A stretch of 64,000 bases of DNA from contig FWCC01000003.1 in the NCBI GenBank assembly GCA_900169235.1, positions 124,001 through 188,000 of the forward strand. The letters are read 5' to 3'. This DNA is from Zarea fungicola. Lineage: Eukaryota; Ascomycota; Sordariomycetes; Hypocreales; Cordycipitaceae. The position numbers were made by a program, and so were the translations under genes. Shown here one piece after another: positions 36,529 through 47,746 of the stretch (position 1 is the stretch's first letter; every line of letters begins with the position of its first letter). The notes under the pieces were generated by a model that saw only the letters and a program-made list of their open reading frames with translations, did not search any database and had not been told where the DNA came from.

Positions 36529-39500
36529 CTAATAAATACCTTGTGTGCGGTATTGGAAAGTGTCGTAGCTGTGGATACTGTCAGTACACAAAAACAGTGT
36601 GAACGTGAGGAAACAAGGACGGGAACAAACATACAGTCGTGTGTAGTAGCTTCCAAAAGATTTGGCAATCAAGTCCGTTTCGACAAACTGCTCGGCCTCG
36701 TCGGCGCTCAGATGAAGCTGGAAGCGCTGTCGCAGAGAACTCGTCGCCGTGGCTACGCCGACGGAGAAGCAGGGCATCTTGGACTCGCGACCCATCATGG
36801 CGACGAGGTCAATAATGTAGTCCGCGGAGCGACGGAGTGCTAGAGAAATCCATGTTAGCTAATAAAATTCACTGAAAATCAAATTGCGCTGTTAATTTAC
36901 CTTGGAAAGCTTGCTTGCAAAGCCTCTTGTAGTCCTCATAGTCGGGGGAATTAAGTCCTCCCAAGACATCCACGTATTCATGCGTCAACTTAAACGGCGC
37001 TGCTTCAAATCCCACGGAGCCAGGTGAGTTGGAAAGCATAAAGCCAAAGTCAATGTGAACAATGTGACCCTCGCTGTCGATGAGTACGTTGCCGTTGTGG
37101 CGGTCCTTGAGTTGTAAAATGTAGGAAATCATGCTATACGCGGCAAGCGATCGCTTAAACGCCTCGACACCTGCCCTGTGCGGCTTGCTGTCGGGCTCTC
37201 CAAATGCCTTGAGGAAGTGATCTTTTAACGTCGCAATCCTGTGTCGCGGGTTCTTTCCCGACTCGATCGAGGCCATCGTAAGACTTCGCTTGAGAGAGTG
37301 TAGTGAGACACCGTTTGTAATGGTCTCAATGAGACCAGACGACTCTCCCGTGACGAGGATGCGCATCAGCTTGACCCAAACGTCGACCTCGGCATCCACC
37401 CAGATCTTGTGGCAAACGCTGATGAGCTGGCATGCGAATGCTTCTTGGCGAAGATCGGCACCAGTCTTGACAATGACGCTGATGAGATCCCAATTCTTCA
37501 TCCAGCCATAGGGCGATGACTTGCGGATACGCTCCTTCTTGGCCTCCCACGCCTCGCCAAAGACGGCAGCACTAGGGTCGTCGCGATCACCACGCCGCTG
37601 TACACCTCCGGTCTTGAAGTCGTTTTCCATGCGTTCACGGCCCGCGCTCGCGTTTAGGTTCGGGTCTACAGGGGCGTCCTCTTCCAAATCCGGGTTGTTT
37701 GCAGCGGCCGATGCCGCAGCCGCAGCCGCAGTGCTGGCCTTGGCCATAATGGTGTCAAATGTCGGCCCTTGCTCATCGGCGTCAAAACTACGCTCTTCCA
37801 AGGTCTGCATGGAAGCAATAATCTTGGCGCGAATAGCAGCGACCTCGTGTTTTGGACGTTTTCCACTCGTGGCATCCAGCTGCGCAAGCATTTGGGAAGC
37901 CGTGCGCATATGAGTGGCAAGGGCAGAGAAATCAGGCTGATCGCCAGACGCATTGCGTGCCATTTGCAGCGTCATCTTGCGCCGTGATCCAGGGCTACTC
38001 GACCGTGATCTCGAGGCTCCAGACGTTCTTGGCGTAGCGGCCTCGAGGGTGGTGGAAGACGTTGTTGCCCCGCTAGATAGCCGTTGAGCACCGTACTGCT
38101 GTTGTTGCTTGTTTGATGCACGCTGGCCCTCGTCATCATACGATGACTTGATAAGATTCGAACTGCTCAAATCACCAGAGGTAGGTTCAAAGACACTATC
38201 AACGGCCGGTTCCGGTGGTGGCGTCGCCTGTGCTGACTTGGGCAGTTCCGAGGATAGATCAAATAAGCGCTTCGAATTTCCGCGAGCGCCAAAGAGCTCC
38301 GGGAGTAGTCGCTGGTTATCCTGGGTATCAGGGTCGAACGTAAAGTCTTCGCGAAGAACCTCCACCATGAGAAGGTACGGAACCTTTTCGGCACTATTAA
38401 GCACCGTGGCTTCGGCCGGGTTGAGACGGACGATGCGGTGGTGTCGGCTCTTCCCTGGAGCTCCTTCGGTCAGAGTAGGCGGACAAATGACTGGCACGTC
38501 AATCTCGGCTGGCAAGTCTCGGGCGATCAGAGCAAGCTCGGCCCGGAGAGCACTCATGCGGGCTTGCTTAGGCACAATGACCAAACGGTTGGAAATATCT
38601 TCTAGTGCGGTCAGAAATTGCGTCTGTGACCTGAAGTAGTGTTGTCTGAGCAGTCGTGTCTTCTGTATTGATGAGAGATCGGCAATGTTCTTGACGGGCT
38701 TTGAAGTTTTTGTATGGTGAGAATGTCGGCGCATGATGCTATCGGAATGGGTGCGCGGTGCAAGGCCGGCGGTCAGTGGCGGAGTGTCTGGCCGCATCGT
38801 TTGCGGTGGCGAGGGTAAGGGGAGCGACGCTGAGCTCGACATAGCGTCTATCTTGCCTAGTTCCAGGGCAGCTGGTCTCTTCCCTTCCCGTTGTAGTTTC
38901 GATTTGGGCGATGCCGTCGACGACTGGCTGACTGCCTTTGCAGCTACGGTGCGAGCTGGTGACGCAAGGTTCAAACTAGAGGAACTCGCATTGCGGGTGT
39001 CTTTGACACGTTTTGGCCTCGTCGACATGGGGGCTGTTTTGGACCTGGCCGGTTTCACGTCTTCAGCATCCTCGATGGCAGTCTCGGTAATGGGCTGTGG
39101 CTTCCGGGCTTGCGCTACGGCTAGGGGACCGGCCCATTTAGGAAGCATTGGTAGAGCGACACTGGCGAGGACGAAGCTAGACAAGACAGTGACGGGCAAG
39201 GTATTTTCCTTGATTTTCTCATGGCGGCCAACATCGGCAAGGCCGAAAACAATGTGCTGCACCTTGTTATAGACTCGACGACATGTTTGGAAGGCAATGG
39301 ACTGGGGGTTCGACGATAGATCGTGGAGGTAGGTTTGGAAGAGCCAGAAGGTCTACATGAATGTTAGCAGCCAGAGGCAATATCAAACTCGGCGGGGATG
39401 GAAGCCTACTAGCAGGGCCGCAGTGACAGACTCCTCGCACAGATCGAGGAGAAACTCTTCGAGGGCCATGGACTCGTTGTCAACACTAATGATGAGATGG

Positions 39501-39771
39501 CATAGTTGCGGCAAAAAGAACTCGATATCCTCGTAGGGGAACTGGCGAAGCTTGTTGCAGAGGACATAGTGAATGCCTATATGATCCGCGTAACGTCTAG
39601 TGCAAGAAAGTCGTAAAGTGGCTTGTACTTAGCAACAGTTCACGATCGGCGAGAGGGGGTTTCCAGGGATGGGTGATGGATGACTGCTTACGAAAGGTAC
39701 GAGACTGGGAGGAAAGGGTTTGAATTGAAGACATCAGAGTCAAAGAACCGCTGCAGAAGCTCCCACGACAT
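36529..39771 (-). CDS. PIK1: Phosphatidylinositol 4-kinase, Pik1/PI4K-beta type
   Basis: Five exons (39771-39692, 39596-39410, 39352-36901, 36839-36635, 36568-36529) encode 987 residues; all joins keep frame, and the last exon restores the family tail YDTFQYRTQGIY. The N-terminus holds the lipid-kinase-unique helical region (EDIEFFLPQLCHLII, SVTAALLTFWLFQTYLHDL). A Ser/Pro-rich linker follows, then the kinase: VPYLLMVEVLREDF (glycine-poor loop region), catalytic DRHNGNVLID at about 839-848 and DFG within HIVHIDFGFMLSNSPG near 857. It phosphorylates phosphatidylinositol at position 4, mainly at the Golgi, for secretion, and in yeast also in the nucleus. Length is close to yeast Pik1 (about 1066). 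Branch sites GCTAAC/GCTAAG are clear in four introns of 57-95 nt. Confidence 0.95.
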
Positions 39772-39930
39772 TGGGTATTACGGCTAGGGAAAGCGCGGAA
39801 AGGCGAGAGGGGAGTAATCGGACACGGATTGGGGCTGCCGCATTTAAGAAAGGAGTCGAGGAATCGCTGGCGGGGAAGCCGCTTGTAGTTCGAGGGAAAA
39901 TGTTGTGTTTGAAAGCGCTAGTTTTCCTTT

Positions 39931-39964
39931 GCTACTCGAGGCGGGTTGCTACTCGAGGCGGGTT
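39931..39964. repeat. Perfect 17-bp tandem duplication
   Basis: GCTACTCGAGGCGGGTT is present at 39931-39947 and again at 39948-39964, with no change and no spacer. It lies about 160 bp upstream of the PIK1 start, so probably in its promoter or leader. Confidence 0.95.
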
Positions 39965-40260
39965 CGCATTTCGGGGAGAGGTTGGCGGGAGAGAGATGAT
40001 TTTGGTCAGGATTGGGAGGTGGACAGGTTGCAAGTGGCGGTGGTCCTAAAATCTGGGGTGAGCTGTCTTCGATGCACCTGTTTTTTTTTTTCCCGGTTCC
40101 TGGCTGGCGCGAGTTCAAGGAGTGGAAAAATAAAGGGAGCCGGGATGATCGGTACGGAAGAGGCTCGGCGACACGGAAATGGGGTACGATGGGCCTGAGT
40201 TGGAGGCAAGTTGAGTTTGGAGGGGGCGCCGGCGGGCCAAATCAAAATGGATGATGACCT

Positions 40261-40292
40261 GTCCACAGTTGGTAGTCCACAGCTGTCCACAG
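40261..40292. repeat. Three GTCCACAG copies
   Basis: GTCCACAG occurs at 40261-40268, 40275-40282 and 40285-40292, with 6- and 2-bp spacers. It lies about 490 bp upstream of PIK1. It may be a cluster of factor-binding sites or simple slippage. Confidence 0.85.
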
Positions 40293-41088
40293 CTCATGCC
40301 AACCAACCAAGGCACCCGAGTATGGAGGCAACAAATGGTGTATGGAACGGCGTGGTCAATTAGCTGTTCCAGTTTGTCCAGCCTTTCAAGTCGGTCCAGT
40401 TTGCCAGCCTGTCTTGCTTCTCGCTCCTCATGTGGGATGAATGACCCGCAGCGTGGCACGCTACCGGGCGGTGGAGCATCCATTCTCAGACAGACCAGAG
40501 TATTTTTTTATATTTTTTGTTTGATCTTTTAATTACCAGTAACCACTTACCTTCATCAAGTTATTGGAGCAAGGTGGCTACATCATGCATGTATGTCCCT
40601 CCACAACATCGTTGTTGATATGCACGTAGAAAGAATACATAATTATAAATTCATTACAAATTCGGTATAAATTTAAAATAAAGCAAGTACCAAGAATGAA
40701 ACAAAATTCACTGGAACACAGTTATGCGTGCATCACCTTGCCTATCATATCTTTGGAACTCTGTTGGTTGAAGTGACTCTTATACTTCGTAAAGGCCCAT
40801 CCCTTTCACCAAGACGACCAGAAATTATTTTAAAGACCTTTCAAGTATATGGTACGGATTAAATATTCCTGACGTGATTTTTCTAAAACCCACGCTCCAA
40901 TAAAATTATTCCTTTCAACGCCAATGTATTCCCATCCAACTCGTAGCAACGCCATTTCCATTTCGTACCCTTCGTCATTGAAAATAAAATAAAATAAAAA
41001 AGTGAGAAAAGAAGTAAAAATGCTCCTCCCCAAAAATTGCTTATAAAACGAAGACAAAAAAAGAAAGGAAGGAAATAGACAAGCAAAA

Positions 41089-41943
41089 TCATTGGGCGCC
41101 CCCCCTCTTTTTTCTGCCGGCGCCACGCTCGCTGCGCTTCTTCTTCACAGGCATCACCTCCTCTTCACTTTCGCTCTCCATCTTGGGCTTGGCCTCCTTC
41201 TTTGGCCCTTCCTTCTCCGTCTCAACACGACTGACAATCTCGCGTAAAAAGTCCCACTGCTCGTCAGACTCGACCACCGTCTTCAGCATAGAGGCCGTAA
41301 CGCGTTTGGAACCCTTATCCTTTGCGATATCTGCACTCTTGGAGACGAGCTGGATCATAAACAGCTCGAGAGCTTTGCCGACGGCAATGGGTGTCTGCTG
41401 GGCAACCTTGCCTACTTCTTCATCGGCCTGCATGATGCGCTTGATGCGGGCCGTAGGGAACTTGGTCTTGACCATGGACGAGTCAATGATGGGAGGCGCG
41501 AGCGGCGAAGGCTCCGCGGCCGCCTTGCGAGGAGGCATGCTGTTTGCTTGTGGCTGTGGGGAGAAGGGCTTCGGGAAGCTCGGTGGGTAGGGGTCGGCAA
41601 AGACGGTCGACGCGGGGAGTTCGCTTGGATCGTGCAGGTGATGTGGTTGGCTGTAAGGCTGCTGCTGCTGCTGACTAGCCACCGGCAGCGGCTGAGGATA
41701 TGAACCCTGGTCTGGCTGGAGGGGCGGTACGTATGTTTGCGTTTGATAGTTGTTGTAGCCCTGGCTCGGAGTCGAGGTAGGAGGAACGTAGGACGCGCCG
41801 TAGCTAAAGGATGGAGGTTCGAGGTGCTGACCGTATGTTGGTGCTCCGAGGTCAAACGGTGGTGCTTGATCGGTGGGACCTGAAGAGAAAAGGGAAGAGA
41901 AATCGGGAGATTTGGGAACGTAAGAAGTGTCGTCGGCGGACAT
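41089..41943 (-). CDS. BUR6: Negative cofactor 2 alpha subunit (NC2-alpha, Bur6/DRAP1)
   Basis: One exon, 284 residues. The N-terminal 150 residues are Pro/Gln/Tyr-rich and disordered (poly-Gln at 91-95). The histone fold spans about 160-240: KFPTARIKRIMQADEEVGKV, then PIAVGKALELFMIQLVSKSA and RVTASMLKTVVESDEQWDFL, matching DRAP1/Bur6 (ARIK motif, ALELF helix, the QWDFL end). The C-terminus is acidic then basic (KKKRSERGAGRKKRGG), a likely nuclear signal. NC2-alpha pairs with NC2-beta on TATA-bound TBP and blocks or redirects preinitiation complex assembly. The Met at 41943 is used; the frame is open to 42135 without another ATG. It is longer than yeast Bur6 (142) because of the N-terminal extension. 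A CHRAC/Dpb-type histone-fold protein is less likely given the QWDFL end. Confidence 0.88.
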   Translation of the reverse strand: MSADDTSYVPKSPDFSSLFSSGPTDQAPPFDLGAPTYGQHLEPPSFSYGASYVPPTSTPSQGYNNYQTQTYVPPLQPDQGSYPQPLPVASQQQQQPYSQPHHLHDPSELPASTVFADPYPPSFPKPFSPQPQANSMPPRKAAAEPSPLAPPIIDSSMVKTKFPTARIKRIMQADEEVGKVAQQTPIAVGKALELFMIQLVSKSADIAKDKGSKRVTASMLKTVVESDEQWDFLREIVSRVETEKEGPKKEAKPKMESESEEEVMPVKKKRSERGAGRKKRGGAQ

Positions 41944-43997
41944 GATATTTAAATTTTGGGCCACCCTCCAGTGGGCCTTTACTCGAGGAGCGAATATAGC
42001 GGGCCCAGCGAGGCCAGAGACGCGCTGTGGCGGCGGTGGTGAAAAGCCTCTACAGGCCTTGCCGGCGGTCAGCGCTCTGGTTTTTAGTGCTGAGTGGTTC
42101 CCCGCTTCAGGCCAAGCAAGACCCCCAAGCAGCAAAAAGTAGGGGAGAGAAGCTTGCAGCTTTTTTTTGTGGTGCCGTCTAACTTAACAGAGCTTTCGTT
42201 GTAGGTAGCTAGACGACCTCGTGTTTTGCGCGTCGACTTGTCGCAAGCCGGAATGCGACAGTCAAGTAAAGCAAAATTTGCCCTTGGAAGAATGCAATTG
42301 TTCCCAATCAAGCTGTAAAAGCAAATAATCTTTTGCGATATTTTTGCGGTAATGGCAGCAGGCACTGTATTCCCAAGACAGGCAGTGTGTACTTGCTCGA
42401 TGACGCGCAAGCTGCAGCTGCAGTCGCGATGGCGGGGTGCTTTTTCCAAGCCAAGGATCAGGAAAGTGACAGGGCTGCTGAGTATGCGGCGCGTCGGGAT
42501 TGCAGAGGCATGGATAGGAAAGCGTGCAGTCTCGCAGTCAGCAATGCAGAGCCGTAGCGAGGATGCGACTTTGATGCTGGGCCGCAGAGTTGGTTCGTCT
42601 GGACAAAGGTGGCTTGCGACAACAAACTGTTTATCTGCTTAACAGGGACAGACAAGTATGGTTGCAACAATTGTAGTTTGAAGTGTGAAAGGGAGAAATT
42701 ATAAAGTAAAGGGCACACGTTGTCTTGTGCGAAAACGAATAAGTAAACATATGGAAGTGGTTCGAGGATGAGATTCAACGGTCATGTCAATCTGTAGATG
42801 GATAGATTAATGCATGTACAGAGAGAAGTACACGGAGTGATCCCAGTAATAAAAGTGGCTGAGGCGCGCCAGCAGCAGAGAAGTGCTGTCTGTTGGTCTG
42901 CGATCCAGCTTGGTGGGCGGAACGGGGGGTTTGGTTTTCAGAGGAGGGGCTCCGCCCGTTTATATGCACGTTCGTTCAGGGTGATGCAGCCGAGGCGTCT
43001 TTGCTACTACTACTTTGTAGGCGTGCTTTTTAGGGGCGCACAAACATGTACACTAGGAGGTAGTGACGGATACAGCTTTCAAGCTTACCAGTAACAGGTT
43101 TTAAAAAGATGGCAATGGTGTCAGTCAAACGACCCCCCAGCCCATGTCGCGGCGCTAGTAACTAACTGGCAGCATACTGGGTAGCTTCAGCCCGCCCCAG
43201 GCAACCAAGCGGCTGGCCGCCACAGCCACTCACTCACGTCCCCTTCCCCTTTTCCAACAACCACCACCCACTCACACTTCCACAACTGCACTAACAACTT
43301 CGTAGCCTCGTGCCTCTCGGATGTACTGTACCCTTCTTTCGCTTTGTGTCTCAAGGCGCCCCCTACCCAACAGATGATACACATGCCTCAGGCGAACCCT
43401 TTGTCATCCTTCCTGCACTCTATTGGCACAACTGCAGCACAATCACCATGACGACTCCGTTCAAAGCATCCTACTCACTTACTCTCATCTTCTGGAGGTG
43501 TTACAAGTGACTGACCCCGTCTTCCTTGTTAACGGTCACCCAAAGTGACGCAACAGGCCGGGACGCGCCGCATCTCACAGCCACCCGTACCTTGCGCTTT
43601 AGCCCAGCTCTTTATTGAGCTAGGTGGGAGCTGTTCCTTATATGTGACGTCGCCAACATATATGGATCTGCGCATCATCCGCCACCGTTTCCTCGTCTTT
43701 ACGGCAAACTTTTATCTCTCGCCTAAGAATTGGTACGTTTCTTGATACTCTGTTCCCCCTGTACGGCATACACCGCGAAAGCCGAGAAAAAAAGAGAGAA
43801 AATTTTTATAAATGATGACAGCGATTCATGAGCTTTATAAATTCCATGAGATATGCGCTGCAAAGACGAAGCCGATTCTGCCCTCACCAGGCAAACTCTG
43901 GTTCCAGACTTGCAATCCAGGCCATTCCATGAATGTTTACTTGATCTAATCTGATTACAAAATTCTGCCACCACAACCCTTCTTGCTTCAGGCCGTA
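41944..43997. other. Intergenic, about 2.05 kb
   Basis: Upstream region of NC2-alpha and 3' flank of the hydrolase gene; both genes point left. Frames here reach at most 121 codons and are featureless. CA/CT-rich blocks at 43190-43300 resemble promoter DNA. No RNA gene is recognised. Confidence 0.55.
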
Positions 43998-45403
43998 TCA
44001 GCTCGTTCCCAGCGCCCGTCTAATTTCGCGTACAATAGATTCGATTCCCTTGGTTCGCTTCTCATTCGTATTGCAAATCTGCAGCGAGAGGAAGGGCCAT
44101 ACATGGACACCGCCTTGGTCCATGAGCACCTTTACCTCGACGCCTCTCGTCTTCTGATGTTCAATGAAGTACTTGATATCGTCAGCCAGTCCCTCTTCCT
44201 CGCCATATGTGACAATGTATCCATTTTGCGGGCGCGCAGCCAGCCACACTCCTTCGTCTTGGCAGCTGCCTGGTGACGCCGGCGACTGGTACGAGAGCAC
44301 ACCGCCAGTGTAAACATCGGCGAAACGGTGCAGCAGGTCTGGTTGGATATAGTCGAGGTCCGTCTTTCTATGCAAGTGAGTCTTGAGTGTCACCCATGGC
44401 GAGATTAACAGGGCAAGGTCCGGATGGCGCAGGCTCTCGTCCCGCAACTTTCGCAACGCCAGCTCCTGCAACAAGCTAAGAGTAAGCATGCCACCGGCAG
44501 AGTCCCCTCCGATGCAGATCTTGGTACTGTCATCTGCAGCTGCGATGACTTCCTTGTAGCCGAGGACAGCTTCGTTGAGCTGCCCAGGGTACCGCTTGTC
44601 TGGAGCCAGCGTGTACTCAAGGCTGAAAATGGCCGGATTCTCATAACCCTGCGTGAGCAGTATGCCCTGGAAAGCGAGCGCAAATTCGAGGTAGAACTTG
44701 GCCGAAAGAACAGCATAGCCCCCGCCTGCATCGCCAACGCCTCCGTTAGCTCCGGCGCACCATGATCATTTGGCGGAAAATGACTTCATACCGTGAATGT
44801 AGTAGACGATTATATCATGCTTGTTTGTTTTGTCGTGTCTGACCCAGATACCTTCGGTTCTCTCGGGCCCCTGGGGTGCCATGTCAATTCAACACGTTCA
44901 AACGAGTCCACAATACGATGCGGGCAGGCTTACTTCTTCCAGGACCTTTTCTTCGACGTGCTTGCTGTAGGTTGCCGCGGTGTAGCCGTTGCGGCGGGCG
45001 CGCCACTTGACGATTTCCGAAGCAGCTGACTTGTCTGTCATGGCGCGCAACACGCCAGCCGGGAGACCTGGGCCCACCCAGCGCAACAGGCGGAGGGCAA
45101 AATCCTCGACGATTGTTGCCTGCTGAATGTACAATGGCTGATTCTTCTTGGCTGTCAGGTATCGCTGCCAGATGAGCTCCAGCGTAGCCTTCGGTGCTGT
45201 CATCACAAACTGTGTTAGCTGCCACAGCAGAGGGGGGGGACTATAATTGTATATTGTATCGGTAGCAGCATACCAAACCAAAACATCAACCTTAGCAGTG
45301 CTACAAGTCCTTGAAACGGTCCCACGCGCTTAAGGATGTGAGGGACCACGATACTCATGGTAACGGCATGGTCAAACACCGAATGTGGCTGCCAAAGCGT
45401 CAT
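43998..45403 (-). CDS. Alpha/beta hydrolase fold-3 (HSL-type esterase)
   Basis: Four exons (45403-45274, 45196-44934, 44870-44792, 44725-43998) encode 399 residues with introns of 63-77 nt. The oxyanion motif HGGGY is at 157-161, rebuilt across the last intron; the nucleophile elbow GDSAGG puts Ser233 in place; the catalytic His is H365 in GGVHVWPF, with an acidic residue in the YGEEEGLADD loop before it. This is the hormone-sensitive-lipase/arylesterase family, whose fungal members include the steryl acetyl hydrolase Say1 and many secondary-metabolite esterases. N-terminal hydrophobic segments (GPFQGLVALLRLMFWF) suggest membrane association, as in Say1. The substrate is not determined. It is divergent from the DUF3605 gene. 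Confidence 0.88.
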
Positions 45404-46369
45404 GGTGAAAAAAACAACTCTTTGAAACTATAACATAGACACTGTAAAGAGAAAGAAAGAATGAGTTGGATATATTATATGATGAAGATGAACCAGGTTT
45501 AACAATGAAAATAAAATTTAGAGGCAAGAATTGGAAGAGGGACAAAAAGAATGGTTGAACAGATTGGCGCCGGATGGCTTGTGATTATATTGGCCGGGCA
45601 AAGCGCCTCCTTTCTTCTTAGAGCAAGCCGAGATTCTGCTCCGGTTGCCGAGGCGGAGCGGCATGTTCGCAAGTTTCCCCGCCGGACCAGGTTAGATCGT
45701 GCCTGTCCGGTGCCTGAAAGTGAGAGGGGTAGAATCTATTTACAAGGTTCGCAGCGTTGGTGATATTCATCCATTTAAATAAATAAGTAAATAAAAAATG
45801 CCTTTTTGTCCTGTAGCTTCTTTTCACTTTTCAAGTCATTGTCAATGTTAATTTGTTTGGTGTTGCCCATGACTGCTGGTATCCCTGTCCAGCTGTGGGA
45901 TCTCATTACCAGGAATAAGAGACAAGCTTCTCGTCGCTGGAGGGACAGCACAAAAGGTCCATTGGACCTGTAGAAAAGGGAAGGGAAGTCCAATTGATTT
46001 GTCTAGAGAAACAATTACACGTCTTTGAGTGTGTGTTTCATTATGTAGAGGCACAGGAAATATGCACTTCAATTACATAAGGCAGATCAACTGAAAAGAT
46101 ACGCGCCAGACGCCTACCAGCCAATAATCTCAGACGTGGATGGGCCGAATTCATACAAATTGAGCGCTGCAAATAGAATCGTGCTAGAATCTGCCAAGTC
46201 TCTCGTAGCTTTCCATCCGAAATCCTGGCAAGTCGTACAATCGGCATGTCGTGCACCACCTCGATTAACATCAAGGCTATGGCACTGGGCCAAAGCCCCT
46301 CACCGACTTCAAACCCCACCAACTTCACTCCCATGCAAGCATACAAAGCGCCCCAAACCAACAAACACC
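45404..46369. promoter_or_regulatory. Divergent promoter region hydrolase / DUF3605 gene
   Basis: 966 bp between opposed starts. AT-rich near the hydrolase start (45405-45540) and again at 45770-45850. The frame of the right-hand gene is open upstream to 46136, but without a family-like sequence, so that part is taken as leader. Confidence 0.45.
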
Positions 46370-47125
46370 ATGGGTGACAGCCTGGACGAAGTAATTCCTG
46401 AAAACCCTGCCTTTAATCTCACCGAGTTTGACAAATGGATTCTGAAACAAGATGACGAAACGTTTAAAATGCATGATTGGGAGGAGCTGAGGCAGACTAT
46501 CGGTACATTCAGCTACCTTTGACCCTTTCCGTGAGACGGGAACAAAAACAGGATATAACTTGGCTAATCAAAACACCAATTCATTCTGTGCCACCCGCTT
46601 TTAGAGTCCAACAATCTCGAGGCCTTTAAGCGCACACCCACAGAGCTCCGGAGGTACCTCGAATGGACCGCCGGCGTCAAGGATGAATACGGCTCCATCA
46701 CAAACTACCTCATGGACAACCGCTTACCGTCATCCTGGGGCCAGCCGCCCTTTACCCCCGAGTCCGCGACGCCGTTGGCCGCACAGTCAGACTACAAAAT
46801 CCTACTCAACGACTGGCCGTACGCGCTGGCCAAGGGAATCACGCACATCATCGTGTGGACGCGCACGCGGATCCCCGCAGATGATGACAAAGGGGACATG
46901 CTGCCCGAGAGCCGGCAGCTTATTGACGAGTTTGTGAAGAAGAGATTCGTGGCGGATTTGGGGGAGGGCGGGGAAGCGAGAGTCTTGTGGTTTAAGAACT
47001 GGGTGGCACTGCAGAGTGTGCGTGCGTTGGAGCATTTTCATGTCTTGGTGAGGGATGTGGATGATAACATGTTGGAGAGGTGGACGGGAGAGCGACCCAA
47101 AAGGAAGAGGCCATGGGAGATGTAG
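46370..47125 (+). CDS. DUF3605 protein (N-acetylglucosamine-induced protein 1 type)
   Basis: Two exons (46370-46502, 46605-47125; intron 102 nt) encode 217 residues. The sequence matches the fungal DUF3605 family: DWEELRQTIESNNLEAFKRT, LRRYLEWTAGVKDEYGSI, then YKILLNDWPYALAKGITHII and VWTRTRIP, ending with WFKNWVALQSVRALEHFHVL, where a conserved WFKNW and HFHVLV are the hallmark. Members in Candida are induced by N-acetylglucosamine (Gig1/Ngi1-type); biochemical function is unknown, though the family is cytosolic. No transmembrane segment or signal peptide. The stop is only 120 bp from the convergent SND2 stop. Start chosen at 46370 because MGDSLDEVIPENPAFNLT begins the family-like part. Confidence 0.85.
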
Positions 47126-47245
47126 TGAATGGATATTGCATAGAACTATGATATACACGTATATATATTTTATAACCCCATGCTGAATCTTCATATTATA
47201 CTTTTTTTTTCTTTCTTTTTTTACTTTTCGTAGAGCAATCGTCGT

Positions 47246-47746
47246 TTAAGCAGCGCGTCGCTGGCGACGGTTTCCCTGCGGCACAGCAGCGTCCGACTCG
47301 GCGCCTCCCGCTCCCTGCAGCGCCGCAAGCTTGGATCGTCCCATGCCCAGCAAACCCGAGCCCATGTAGAGGCCATAGGCAGGCACGACGGCCCAGAGGA
47401 GCCACCCCCAGCTGCCAAATGCCATGACGGCAACGACGGACGCCCACGTCACCCAGATGACGTCAAACATGTACTCGGTGAGACCAGGAGCGGCCATGTC
47501 TTCGCCGGAGGTCTTGAGGGCCTTGGTCGCAGGATCGTAGCGCGGGCGGCCGGTGGACTCAAGGACATACTCGCAGATGAGGGACGGCGCGGAGAGGACG
47601 CCGTAGAGGACAAGGGAAGAGCGGCGGCGGAAGAGGAGGAAGTGGGTGGCGAGAAAGGCGACGTGGACGATGGCAGAGCCAATGTGTAGGTTGTTGAGGG
47701 CGGCGGTGTTGGCCTTGGCGCGGTCTTTTTTGGCCTTTTGTGCCAT
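47246..47746 (-). CDS. SND2: SRP-independent targeting protein 2 (Snd2/TMEM208)
   Basis: A 166-residue intronless protein. MAQKAKKDRAKANTAALNNL is the conserved cytosolic start of the TMEM208/DUF788 family; hydrophobic segments follow at about 22-42, 46-62, 100-117 and 120-136, then a basic tail ending GNRRQRRAA. Yeast Snd2 (Env10) is an ER membrane protein of the SND pathway that targets proteins to the ER independently of SRP; human TMEM208 is the relative. The motif LYGVLSAPSLICEYVLESTG and the following GRPRYD are typical. The Met at 47746 is preferred over the longer open frame because it starts the conserved part. Confidence 0.9.
   Translation of the reverse strand: MAQKAKKDRAKANTAALNNLHIGSAIVHVAFLATHFLLFRRRSSLVLYGVLSAPSLICEYVLESTGRPRYDPATKALKTSGEDMAAPGLTEYMFDVIWVTWASVVAVMAFGSWGWLLWAVVPAYGLYMGSGLLGMGRSKLAALQGAGGAESDAAVPQGNRRQRRAA

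Larger units (their letters stand above)
39772..41088. other. Intergenic, 1.3 kb
   Basis: 5' flank of PIK1 (left part) and 3' flank of the NC2-alpha gene (right part). It includes two short repeat arrays listed separately and an AT-rich right half. The frame at 40830-41126 overlaps the 3' flank and is not protein-like. Confidence 0.6.

Noticed and set aside
40261..40292. GTCCACAG cluster as a replication-origin box array
   Set aside because: The resemblance to bacterial initiator boxes is superficial; this is eukaryotic nuclear DNA.
41944..42135. N-terminal extension of NC2-alpha (frame open upstream of its Met)
   Set aside because: No ATG in the extension, and its sequence is not family-like; the Met at 41943 has a clean context.
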